Source: an uncultured Brevibacillus sp. (GTDB lineage: Bacteria; Bacillota; Bacilli; Brevibacillales; Brevibacillaceae). From it: a stretch of DNA of 64,000 bases. The notes below the pieces were generated by a model. It did not search any database, was not told where the DNA came from, and saw only the letters and a list, made by a program, of their open reading frames with translations. This document shows, piece after piece, positions 1 to 8,261 of this stretch. The translations under genes and the position numbers were made by a program. The stretch's first letter is position 1; each line of letters starts with the position of its first letter. The stretch is from NCBI RefSeq assembly GCF_947502445.1, contig NZ_CANMZW010000031.1:1-64000 (forward strand), written 5' to 3'.

Positions 1-77
1 CGCCGTATACCGGACGGTACGTACGGTGGTGTGGGAGGTCGGCTACTCAACTAATGGGTAGCCTCCTACCCGATTGT
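1..77 (+). mobile_element. 3' end of a group II intron (domains V and VI), class C-like
   Basis: The first ~28 nt fold as a group II intron domain V: a CGC-type triad, a CGTATAC / GTACGTACG stem and a short CGGA loop. Next comes a domain VI-like stem (GGCTAC...GTAGCC) with an A-rich loop carrying the candidate branch-point A, and a CTACCCGAT 3' end at about 68-76. A CGC triad is typical of bacterial class C introns, which usually insert after terminators or gene ends. Only this tail lies in the window; the maturase would be to the left. The intron end overlaps the stop codon of the minus-strand regulator ending at 66. Class and exact 3' boundary are inferred from pattern only. Confidence 0.75.
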
Positions 78-1892
78 CATATTCTCATCGATAGAGAGCT
101 GATGGACATCAATTTTCCGATACAGGGTGGCAAGCCCAATATCCAGCTTCGCAGCGATAAGTCGTTTCGCTTCCAGTCCATGTCCATACTTTTTCAGCAT
201 TTCAATCAGGATTTGTTTTTCGTGATCCAAAAGCATATTTTTTAGCGACTGTTCATCAGTTTCAGCGGTTACTGGTTGAGGAGCACTGCAAGCATTTCGA
301 ATACGTGGAAGAATACTGTCCATATCGATGTAGGAGGACATTGTCATATTCACAGAGTATTCAATTGCATTTTCCAATTCGCGCACATTGCCTGGCCAAT
401 GGTAGCTGCTAAAAGCTCTCCTGACCTCAGGCGAAAAAGTGAGCGGGCTGTACTCAGACATTTGGCTGTATTTTTCGAGAAAATAATCCATGAGCACGGG
501 GATATCCTCTGTTCTTTCAGACAGAGGCGGCATGTACAGCGGGATGACATTCATACGGAAAAACAAATCCTCGCGAAACTCCTTTGTTCGTACCATTTCC
601 TCCAAATCTTTATTAGTGGCAGAGATTACGCGAATATCTACAGGGATAAGGCGATTGGACCCGACCCGCTCTACTTGCTTGGATTGCAGCACATGCAGCA
701 GCTTTACCTGTAGATGCAAAGGGAGATCACCGATTTCATCCAAGAAGATCGTTCCGCCATCTGCCAGCTCGAATTTTCCTGCTTTGCCTTCCCGTCTCGC
801 ACCCGTAAAAGCTCCGCTCACATAACCGAATAGCTCGCTTTCTAATAATGTCTCGGGGATAGCCCCGCAGTTGACGATAATAAAAGGCCCGGTCCGCCGA
901 TTACTTGCAGAATGAATAGCAGCAGCCATCATTCCTTTGCCTGTACCGCTTTGACCTGTTATCAATATATTGGAGGTTCCTCTAGCCACCTGCTCTGCTT
1001 GTTTTTTCACCAGCGAGAGGGCACGGCTCTGTCCATAGATTTCCGTAAAAAAGAGATCCTTCTGTTCACTGGTCAGTTCATACGCCAATCTCCGAGCATC
1101 CGCCATGCGGCGAAAGGTAGCCACAACGCCGACAACCTCATCCTGAAGCAGAATCGGACGGGCTGTGACGATTACATGCATGTCATGCTGATCCAGTTGG
1201 TAATGCTCTTCTTGTTGAATATAGCCTTTTCCAGTCTGAATCACTTCTAGCATGGGAGAGTTTGGCCAGATTTGCACGATCGGGGTGTTGATCAATTGCT
1301 GTTTATCCATCTGGACAAGCTGCTCGGCAGTTTCATTGCAATTCGTAATGATTCCATATTCATCAATCGCAATAATTCCTTCGTGGATAGAACCAATCAA
1401 AACCTCCAGCTTTTGAGTAGTCTTAATCCATTTGTTGAGAGCGGCTTGCTCGGAAATTTTACTGGTCAACAATTCCGACATGCGTTGTAAATAGGTGAGC
1501 AGTACGAGCTTGTTCATGACGAGAGAACGACGCTGAATTTCATCAAAAGCGATCAGGCCTATGACCCCAATCACGGCACCATCGTAATGGATGGGAGCAC
1601 AAACCTCTGCAAGCTCTTCAGTACCTCCCGTGAGGACGGACGGATCGTAGGAGGGATCATTGCGCGCGTCCTCCACAAAGAACGGCTGATTGGTTCGAAT
1701 GACGCGTCCATACAAATACCCCGCTTCAACCTGACCTTCTTCCTCCTTCATATTAATCATATTCTTGTATTTTCCTGTCCCGGCGATGATCGTCATCTCA
1801 TTATCGACGATTTCTGTTTCAATCTGCAGGACTGCGGATATTGCTTCTGCAACTTGCTGGACCGTGTGCTGAATCTCTTTTAGCAGACTCAC
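66..1892 (-). CDS. Sigma-54-dependent transcriptional activator (GAF-like/PAS/AAA+/Fis HTH)
   Basis: 608-residue enhancer-binding protein. Order: a GAF-like N-terminal sensor (about 1-150), a PAS segment (160-265), the AAA+ domain (285-510) and a Fis-type HTH (570-595). Visible motifs are Walker A GQSGTGKG (313-320), the sigma-54 contact loop GAFTGA (360-365), Walker B FLDEIGD (383-389) and the HWPGNVREL sensor-2 region. Start is GTG after GGAGGTG. The residue after the Walker A Lys is Gly rather than the usual Glu, a mild oddity. The C-terminus ends a few residues after the HTH, where the group II intron abuts, so the last codons may come from the intron. It is divergent from an agmatinase remnant and is a candidate activator for the hydantoin locus; its real target is unknown. 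Confidence 0.93.
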   Translation of the reverse strand: MSLLKEIQHTVQQVAEAISAVLQIETEIVDNEMTIIAGTGKYKNMINMKEEEGQVEAGYLYGRVIRTNQPFFVEDARNDPSYDPSVLTGGTEELAEVCAPIHYDGAVIGVIGLIAFDEIQRRSLVMNKLVLLTYLQRMSELLTSKISEQAALNKWIKTTQKLEVLIGSIHEGIIAIDEYGIITNCNETAEQLVQMDKQQLINTPIVQIWPNSPMLEVIQTGKGYIQQEEHYQLDQHDMHVIVTARPILLQDEVVGVVATFRRMADARRLAYELTSEQKDLFFTEIYGQSRALSLVKKQAEQVARGTSNILITGQSGTGKGMMAAAIHSASNRRTGPFIIVNCGAIPETLLESELFGYVSGAFTGARREGKAGKFELADGGTIFLDEIGDLPLHLQVKLLHVLQSKQVERVGSNRLIPVDIRVISATNKDLEEMVRTKEFREDLFFRMNVIPLYMPPLSERTEDIPVLMDYFLEKYSQMSEYSPLTFSPEVRRAFSSYHWPGNVRELENAIEYSVNMTMSSYIDMDSILPRIRNACSAPQPVTAETDEQSLKNMLLDHEKQILIEMLKKYGHGLEAKRLIAAKLDIGLATLYRKIDVHQLSIDENMTIG

Positions 1893-2040
1893 GTGTACAC
1901 CTCCATCTATCTTCTTTTTGCCTGTTTAGGTCGCGTATAAAGATAATAATTTGTATTTTCCCTCTTTTTAGAATAATTCCTCTTTCTATTTCAGTTATTA
2001 TTTATGAGAATAGAGAGAAGAAACAGCAAAACAAAAGTAG

Positions 2041-2681
2041 GTCGTACGCGTTACGAGTCCAAGCGCAGGCTTTTATAATCCGGAAAGAGACGAGGTATTC
2101 CTCGGTGCGTCCGTCAAAATCGTAGAAGTTGGAGATGCGGATGTTGTGCATGGAGATATTCAGGGCTCCTTTGATGCGATTGAATATGCTGTCAGCAAAA
2201 TTAGAGAAAAGGGAGCGATTCCAGCCATCATGGGTGGCGATCATTCCATCTCTATTCCAATCGCCAGAGGATTAAAGGACGAAGGAGACGTGACGGTAAT
2301 CCAGCTGGATGCTCACCTGGATTGGTCAGACGCACCTGGCGGACAGCGCTTCGGAAATGGCAGCCCGATGCGTAGAATGTCGGAGATGAGTCATATCAAA
2401 GTTTAATGGTGCAAATCGGTTTGCGTGGTCTTGGCAGTAGTCGAAAAGAAGATTTCGAGGCAGCCAAAGCGTACAACAGTAAATGGATTTCAGCGAAGGA
2501 AGCGTTGCAGCTAGGCGTGGAAGGCATCCTGGCACAAATTCCAGAAGCAGATAAGTATTATGTCACTATCGATATTGATTGCTTCGATATTTCTTTGGCA
2601 ACGGGAACAGGCTCGCCATCGCCTGGAGGCTTCTCCTACGACTTTTTAAACGATATTTTGACCGCAAGCGCTAAGTCATGA
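2041..2681 (+). pseudogene. Agmatinase/arginase-family remnant (frameshifted, both ends lost)
   Basis: Two consecutive reading frames together encode the middle of an ureohydrolase. The first (2041-2405) contains GDADVVHGD, MGGDHSIS and QLDAHLDW; the second (from 2406) contains VQIGLRGLGS and TIDIDCFD. These are the Mn-binding His/Asp motifs of the agmatinase/arginase family. The frame changes at about 2403-2406, where a premature TAA occurs. An in-frame stop at 2038 precedes the first part with no N-terminal ~60 residues, and the sequence ends after LNDILTAS without the normal C-terminal helices. It lacks a ribosome site and is surely inactive. The codon style matches the neighbours, so this looks like recent decay of a resident gene. 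Confidence 0.88.
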
Positions 2682-2834
2682 TGGAGAAGCGAAATCTCTA
2701 TCATGGCTTTTTTCGTACTTCATGCCACTTCGCTTCGATAGAGTTTTTTTATTTGGGCGATATCCTTTTTTGTTAACAGAGAGTACGGCTATAATGAATC
2801 ATAAATGAAAAAGCTTGTGCTGAGAGGGTTGAAC

Positions 2835-4238
2835 ATGACAGATCAGACAACCAAGGAAAGAAAGCTGCTGCTGCAAGAAGTTGAGGGCCTGCTGTCGTTA
2901 ATCACCTTACCCATTCTGGTTGTCGATACAACTGGAGTAGTCATCCATGCCAATCCAGCTGCAGAGCATGTATGGCAGCGCTCTCAAGTGGTACTTCTCA
3001 ATCAAACTCTCCACACACTCGTGGATACACCCAAGCTGCTTGAATTCGTAAAAAAAGGAAAGTCTTTGCGCGATTTTGCAGTTGAACTGCTGGATGAAGG
3101 AGGGAAAAGGCATCCGTATTTATGCCGCTTGCATCCCCTTTTCGTGGATCGGCATGTAGCAGGCGCCATTCTGCAATTTACCATTCAGGTAAAGGAAACA
3201 GAATCCGAAAAAAATCGCAAATTTGTTACGCGATATAACTTTGAGGATATTCGCGGACATAGTCCAGCGATTCTGGCATTAAAAGAGCAGGCGAGAACGA
3301 TTGCGAAAAGCGATTCAACGGTTTTGATCCGTGGGGAGAGTGGAACGGGAAAAGAGGTGCTCGCCCAATCCATTCATCGGAATAGCGATCGAAAAAATGG
3401 ACCTTTTGTTGCGATCAACTGCGCGGCAATCCCGGAAGCGCTGCTCGAAAGTGAGCTGTTCGGTTATGAGGATGGAGCGTTTACGGGTGCCAAAAAGGGC
3501 GGAAAGCCCGGCAGATTCGAATTAGCGCTAAACGGAACGCTATTTCTGGATGAGATCGGTGACATGCCGCAGTATCTGCAGGCAAAGCTGCTGCGGGTCC
3601 TGCAAGAGCGGCGGATGGAAAGAGTCGGCGGCTCCGAAAGCATCCCGGTAGATGTTCGCTTAATTGCCGCCACGCATAAAGATTTGGACGCGATGATTGT
3701 CAGCGGTCAATTTCGTGAAGACCTGTTCTACCGCTTACATGTCATTCCGCTTTTTGTCCCGCCGCTGCGGCATAGAAAAGAAGATTTATATGATTTAATT
3801 CAGTTCTATTTAAAATGGTTCGGTGACCGACTGGGCAAGGAACCAAAGCGATTCTCGACGCAGGCGATAAAATGCTTTATGGATTATCATTGGCCAGGTA
3901 ACATACGCGAGCTGGAGAACACGCTGGAATATATCGTGAATTTGGAAATTGGGGATATCGTTACGATCAGCAGCTTGCCAGCTACGATACGAGGGAATCA
4001 GGCCAATCACGAAATCTTATCTGTGCCACTACAACTCTTTCCGTCTATCCCTCATGCTATGGACAATCATGGGGCTGCCGCGGAGGGTTTACTCGAGAAG
4101 AGTGAAGAACAGCTGATCATAGAGGCAATTCGACGATTCGGCAAGAGCACCGAAGGAAAAAGAAAAGCAGCTGAGTTTTTGGGCATCAGTGTTGCCACAC
4201 TTTACAGACGCCTGCAAAGAATCAATCGAAAAGGATAG
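2835..4238 (+). CDS. Sigma-54-dependent activator of the hydantoin locus (PAS/AAA+/Fis HTH)
   Basis: 467-residue enhancer-binding protein beginning with one PAS domain (about 20-120), then AAA+ (about 140-370) and a C-terminal Fis HTH that ends in KAAEFLGISVATLYRRLQ. Walker A GESGTGKE (167-174), GAFTGA (214-219) and Walker B FLDEIGD (237-243) are all canonical. I chose ATG 2835 because GAGAGGG lies 6-7 nt upstream; the earlier ATG at 2805 has no ribosome site. It lies only 13 bp before the first DUF917 gene in the same direction, so it is probably co-transcribed with it and controls the -24/-12 promoter at 7050. The PAS domain may sense a hydantoin-type substrate (inference). Confidence 0.94.
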   Translation: MTDQTTKERKLLLQEVEGLLSLITLPILVVDTTGVVIHANPAAEHVWQRSQVVLLNQTLHTLVDTPKLLEFVKKGKSLRDFAVELLDEGGKRHPYLCRLHPLFVDRHVAGAILQFTIQVKETESEKNRKFVTRYNFEDIRGHSPAILALKEQARTIAKSDSTVLIRGESGTGKEVLAQSIHRNSDRKNGPFVAINCAAIPEALLESELFGYEDGAFTGAKKGGKPGRFELALNGTLFLDEIGDMPQYLQAKLLRVLQERRMERVGGSESIPVDVRLIAATHKDLDAMIVSGQFREDLFYRLHVIPLFVPPLRHRKEDLYDLIQFYLKWFGDRLGKEPKRFSTQAIKCFMDYHWPGNIRELENTLEYIVNLEIGDIVTISSLPATIRGNQANHEILSVPLQLFPSIPHAMDNHGAAAEGLLEKSEEQLIIEAIRRFGKSTEGKRKAAEFLGISVATLYRRLQRINRKG

Positions 4239-4251
4239 AGGGGGTACGTGA

Positions 4252-5391
4252 ATGACAACCAGTATCGATGAGCGCTTTGTCGATTCACTTGCTTGCGGAG
4301 CCATGTTTTTGGGCTCAGGCGGTGCAGGTGATCCAGCTCTGTTACAGATCATGGCGAAGCAAGCCATCCGCGAGTTTGGTCCTGTGCGTCTCGTATCTCC
4401 TTTTGAACTACGTGACGAAGATTGGGTGGTGACGATCGCACTGATGGGTTCGCCAGCGATTCACTATGAAAAAATGATGTCAGGTCATGAGATGATCACG
4501 TCACTTAGAGAGATGGAAAAAGAAGAGAGGAGAAAAGCCCAGGCCATCACCGCACTTGAAATTGGCGGGCTTAATGCGCTTCCTCCTGTCCTGACTGCAG
4601 CGCTGACAAATCTTCCAATAGTCGATTGCGATGGGATGGGTCGTGCTTTTCCAGAGCTGCAAATGACTACTTATCATGCATTTGGTGTTCAAGCAAGTCC
4701 GTTAGTCCTATGCGCAAGCAATGGTTATTCTGAGAAAATTATCAGTCCATCGAATTTCGAGATCGAAAAAATCGGACGGGTATCCATGACAAAAATGGGA
4801 GGCTCAGTCGCGACAGCCAGCTTTCCTATGAAGGCAAAAATGCTTCAGGAGGTAGGGATTCCCCATACCTTCCTGCTGTCACAACGGATTGGCGAAGCCG
4901 TGCTGCATGCAGGCGCTGACGTTCATCGCGTCTTTACGAATCTGTCTCGAGAGCTGCAAAATTCAATCTATGGTCGGCCTTTCAAGCTGATCGAAGGAAA
5001 AGTAGTCGAGCTTCAGCGATACTTGAAGAATGGATTGCTGCGTGGAGAGTTTTTCGTAGAAGGAACTGGTTTCTATCACAGTGAACAAATTGAGATCCAA
5101 TTTCAAAGTGAATATTTACTCGCCAAAAAAGGGGAACGAATCCTGACAACTGTACCCGATTTAATTTGTGTGCTGGATGCAGGCACCGGACTCCCTGTTC
5201 TAATAGAAGATCTGGAATCGCATATGAATGTTTGGGTAATCGTCATACCTTGTCCAATCGTCTTGCGGCATTCCAAGATGATGGATGTTATCGGTCCGTG
5301 GAACTTCGGTATTTCCGACTCATACACCCCTGCCGAACATCTATTAGCTGAAGAGGGGAATGGAGATAGTCATGCACCGGTTAGGTATTGA
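4252..5391 (+). CDS. DUF917 family protein (S-methyl thiohydantoin desulfurase-like), copy 1
   Basis: 379 residues of the DUF917 family, now described through S-methyl thiohydantoin desulfurase domains. Visible family features are GSGGAGDP near residue 23, the strongly conserved block CDGMGRAFPELQMTTY, and a C-terminal PDLICVLDAGTGLPV segment. It is a paralogue of the gene at 8262, which shares DGMGRAFPELQMTT. The start ATG follows AGAGGGGG. In this family DUF917 proteins sit beside HyuA/oxoprolinase-like proteins, as here, where the stop overlaps the next gene by 20 bp. A role in ring-opening or desulfurisation of a (thio)hydantoin is family knowledge; the substrate is not evident. Confidence 0.9.
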   Translation: MTTSIDERFVDSLACGAMFLGSGGAGDPALLQIMAKQAIREFGPVRLVSPFELRDEDWVVTIALMGSPAIHYEKMMSGHEMITSLREMEKEERRKAQAITALEIGGLNALPPVLTAALTNLPIVDCDGMGRAFPELQMTTYHAFGVQASPLVLCASNGYSEKIISPSNFEIEKIGRVSMTKMGGSVATASFPMKAKMLQEVGIPHTFLLSQRIGEAVLHAGADVHRVFTNLSRELQNSIYGRPFKLIEGKVVELQRYLKNGLLRGEFFVEGTGFYHSEQIEIQFQSEYLLAKKGERILTTVPDLICVLDAGTGLPVLIEDLESHMNVWVIVIPCPIVLRHSKMMDVIGPWNFGISDSYTPAEHLLAEEGNGDSHAPVRY

Positions 5392-6766
5392 TGTAGACAA
5401 AGGCTCCACAACGGCTGTCGTCATGGACCAGCATGGGATGATTTTGGCTCTGGCCAAAGAAACTACAGCATCTGATAGTTTGTTGAAAGGAATAGGGGCG
5501 GTACTGCAAAAAATAGTAACGCAGATCGATCATGTAGAGACAACCATACGTGATGTGATCATCGGCACGGACTATTTTGCCAATGCGCTCCTGGAAGGAA
5601 AGCAGCTTTCCAAGGTATGCTCCATACGGATTGGACAAGCAAAGAGCACGATACCCCCTCTATACGGAGGACCTATGCTCATCCATCAGGCTTTAGGGCT
5701 AGCCACTTTTCATGTGCAAGGTGGGCACGAGCTGGATGGCAGTCCGACCTGGATTGAGCCGTCTAAACAAGACTTAGAAAAATATTTACGATCCACCTAT
5801 CACGTGGGCTTTGAGGCATTTGCCATTACGGGGGCGTTCTCGCCAGTGAATCACTCCCACGAAAAGCTCGTCGCAGACTGGATTCAGGAGATTTTGGGGG
5901 ATGATTACCCGATTACCATTTCTCATGAGCTAGGAAGTATCGGGTTTTTGGAACGAGAAAATTCTGCGATCCTCAATGCTGCGCTGTCCAAAATGATCAT
6001 CCACTCGCTGAAAGACTTGGAAGACTTGATGAAGCTATGTCGCATCGATGCGAATATATCCTTTACGCAAAACGATGGATCGCTTTTGTCCTACAAATCT
6101 GTTTTGCGCCATCCGATTCGCACGTTTGGGTCCAGAATATCGAACAGCTTTCGCGGTGCTTCTCTCCTAACAGGCCTCCATGATTGTGTCGTTGTTGACG
6201 TGAGTCATTCAGATGTGAGTGTTGGGGTGATTGAGGGTGGTTTTCCACGAGAAAAACGGCGAAATCAAAAAATGGCGGGAATAAGAGTGAATCTTCAAAT
6301 GCCAGATATCAAGCGTCTGCCACATCACGGTCAGCTTATTGTAAATGATGAACTGTTAGATACGGTCTATCACGCCATTCAACGATTCCAACCTCGCTTC
6401 GAGCCGCTCCCGATCGTTTTTGTAGGAGAAGAAAGTGCCCCGCTCGCAGCTGCTTTCAAGTATCCGTGGGCAGACGTGCTTCATCCCACGCATTATGAGA
6501 ATGCGAGTGCGATTGGGACCTGTATCGCCCCGGTCAGTGGGAGTGTCGATCGTATTTACTGGCTGGAGGATATGAACCGTGAAGAAACGATTCACTTGGC
6601 AAAAGTAGAGGCCATTCAAGCCGCGATACATGCAGGAGCGATACCAGAGACGGTATTTGTTCAAACGGCCGAGACGATCCCGCTTTCCTATATGCCAACT
6701 AAGGCGCTGCGTATAAAGGTTAAGGCTATTGGTTCGCTTCTTACGCGTACTGGTTCAGTCAGATAA
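5372..6766 (+). CDS. Hydantoinase/oxoprolinase-family (HyuA-like) protein, degenerate copy
   Basis: 464 residues related to the hydantoinase/oxoprolinase N and A domains (ASKHA fold) and clearly paralogous to the 530-residue protein at 9356. The shared region includes GSIGFLERENSAILNAA. However, the nucleotide-binding motifs are eroded: the second phosphate loop reads DVSHSDVSVG (276-285), where the paralogue has DAGGTTTDIG. The GGG loop is absent, VGEES (351-355) replaces VGGGS, and about 60 residues between them are missing. The frame is intact and a GGAG ribosome site precedes ATG 5372, so it is probably translated. It may be a non-catalytic partner subunit or an early pseudogene. Confidence 0.85.
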   Translation: MHRLGIDVDKGSTTAVVMDQHGMILALAKETTASDSLLKGIGAVLQKIVTQIDHVETTIRDVIIGTDYFANALLEGKQLSKVCSIRIGQAKSTIPPLYGGPMLIHQALGLATFHVQGGHELDGSPTWIEPSKQDLEKYLRSTYHVGFEAFAITGAFSPVNHSHEKLVADWIQEILGDDYPITISHELGSIGFLERENSAILNAALSKMIIHSLKDLEDLMKLCRIDANISFTQNDGSLLSYKSVLRHPIRTFGSRISNSFRGASLLTGLHDCVVVDVSHSDVSVGVIEGGFPREKRRNQKMAGIRVNLQMPDIKRLPHHGQLIVNDELLDTVYHAIQRFQPRFEPLPIVFVGEESAPLAAAFKYPWADVLHPTHYENASAIGTCIAPVSGSVDRIYWLEDMNREETIHLAKVEAIQAAIHAGAIPETVFVQTAETIPLSYMPTKALRIKVKAIGSLLTRTGSVR

Positions 6767-6799
6767 GCAGAGCTTACTCTTAAAAAGTTGTACGAATAG

Positions 6800-6853
6800 A
6801 AAAGACTGGATTCAAAAAGGATGAGTTGTCCTTTTCGATATCCAGTCTTTTTA
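6800..6853 (+). terminator. Rho-independent terminator after the first DUF917/HyuA pair
   Basis: AAAAGACTGGA (6800-6810) pairs with TCCAGTCTTTTT (6841-6852), with an inner AAAAGGA/TCCTTTT stem and a terminal T run. It lies 34 bp after the HyuA-like stop and separates the first transcription unit from the sigma-54 promoter region. Confidence 0.85.
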
Positions 6854-6859
6854 AGCTTA

Positions 6860-6891
6860 TTTTTATCAAAAAATTCTCAAGTTGATAAAAA
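6860..6891. promoter_or_regulatory. Inverted repeat, candidate upstream activating site
   Basis: TTTTTATCAA (6860-6869) and TTGATAAAAA (6882-6891) form a perfect 10-bp inverted repeat separated by a 12-nt spacer containing TTCTCAAG. It lies about 160-190 bp upstream of the -24/-12 promoter at 7050, the usual distance for a sigma-54 activator site. A related TTCTTGAG occurs at about 6983-6992 and TTCTCAAAATGAG at 7027-7039. Binding by the 2835 activator is inference. Confidence 0.5.
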
Positions 6892-7020
6892 TAGAGAAAG
6901 ACTGCGAAAATACGAGAAATATCATTAAAATATAGATGTGTTATCTGAATTCAGTACATGTTCAAGGGCCGAAATAGAGCTTTTTCTTGAGAAAAAATAG
7001 AAAAGTAGTTCAATAATGCG

Positions 7021-7039
7021 CTCATTTTCTCAAAATGAG
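7021..7039. promoter_or_regulatory. Palindrome next to the sigma-54 promoter
   Basis: CTCATTTT and AAAATGAG form a perfect 8-bp inverted repeat around a CTC spacer, ending 10 bp before the -24 element. It includes a TTCTCAA core shared with the repeats further upstream. It could be an activator or repressor site; its position next to the promoter makes chance occurrence less likely but does not prove function. Confidence 0.4.
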
Positions 7040-7049
7040 GTCAAAAAGA

Positions 7050-7066
7050 TTGGCATGGGAATTGCT
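7050..7066 (+). promoter_or_regulatory. Sigma-54 (-24/-12) promoter
   Basis: TTGGCATGGGAATTGCT matches the RpoN consensus TTGGCAYGN4TTGCW, with the invariant GG and GC 12 bp apart. It lies about 50 bp upstream of an AGAAAGGAG ribosome site at the head of the permease pseudogene. Two sigma-54 activators occur within 7 kb, one immediately upstream. It should drive the permease, DUF917, HyuA and racemase unit. Confidence 0.85.
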
Positions 7067-7117
7067 TTTTAAAATTGTCAGGCAGTAAACAATATTCCAA
7101 TTCAATTCGAGAAAGGA

Positions 7118-8234
7118 GCTGAGCAAAACCAAACTTTTGCCTGATTGTTTTCTCACTGACGAGGGTACCAAAAGAGGCGAGAGTACCTATGTGGGAAATA
7201 CTTGTGATTCGGATCGGGGCTTTTACATTTGCTCAGTCAATTTATTTTAGGAGCTTCACTCGGTTTTGGGATGACATTCTGGGATGCGGCAATAGCAAGC
7301 TTTCTCGGAGTGATCCTGCTGGAGGTCGTTACTTTTTTCATTGGAATTGCCGGCATGCGTGAGGGACTTTCGACAAGCATGCTCTCCAGATGGACCGGAT
7401 TTGGAAAATACGGCTCCAGTATGATTGCTTTTGTGATTGCCGTTCCCGCGTTTTTGCTCTCGATTGCGTACGATTGCGTCAGCTGCCCCAGGACCTGCCC
7501 TTTCTATTGGGACTGCTGCGACGATCGTAGCTGGCAGTTTCATGGTGGGAGCTATTCTCGCCCCAGACATGACTCGCTACTGTCGCAATGGCAAGGATGT
7601 ATTATGGTCAACCTTGATTTCCGTTATAGTAGGGGAAATTGGCATTAATTTAATTGCTGTATTGATGGCCCATGCTGTAAATAGCAGTGATGTGGTTACC
7701 ATTGCCCTTCAAACGTCAGGCTGGCTCGGAGCTGCGACTGTTGTGTTTGCCACTGTAAAAATCAATGATATCAATTTGTATTCGGCCTCATTAGGTTTTA
7801 CCAATATTCTGGATAGTGTGTTTGGCAAACATGTAAATCGTGGGCTCCTGACATTGATTGTCGGTGTAATCGGAACCGTCCTTTCAGTGATGGGTATACT
7901 GGATCAGTTTGTTAACTTTCTGATTTTTCTTGGAATATGGGTACCTCCTATTGGCGGCATCATGGTAGTGGATTACTTCATTCTCAAAAGGAGCAGACAG
8001 CTCCTGGATGAGAGTCGTGCACAAGGGGCATTGCCAGAATCCTGCGAAGCCTGGAATCCGGTTTCAATAGTTGCATGGGCTCTCGGCTTTGGCATCGGCT
8101 ATCTGTTTGACTGGGGAATTCCATCGCTTAATTCACTAATCGTTGCAGGGATTTCTTACTACGTCGGGATGAGGTTATTTGGAGCTACGCTGGACCAAAA
8201 GTGGAAAAGCGTAAACATGGACCAGGCAGGCTAA
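7118..8234 (+). pseudogene. NCS1-family cytosine/purine permease (CodB-like), frameshifted and internally deleted
   Basis: Fragments of one transporter are spread over several frames. SLTRVPKEARVPMWEILVIR ends near 7220. SQFILGASLGFGMTFWDA follows in another frame (7229-7470). After a jump near 7470-7500, TAATIVAGSFMVGAILAPDM continues to the natural C-terminus at 8234. These match nucleobase:cation symporters of the CodB type. Compared with a normal length of about 430 residues, roughly 80-100 residues of the middle are missing, and there are at least two frameshifts. No intact start codon follows the AAGGAG at about 7113. Loss of this transporter suggests the downstream catabolic genes no longer receive their substrate by this route. 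Confidence 0.88.
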
Positions 8235-8261
8235 CGCTTGGAAACAAAGGAGAGGGACACA

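Noticed and set aside
2770-2795. Possible sigma-A promoter before the 2835 regulator (TTGTTA / TATAAT)
   Set aside because: The spacing between the boxes is 14 bp, too short; a TTTTTG alternative at 17 bp is weak.
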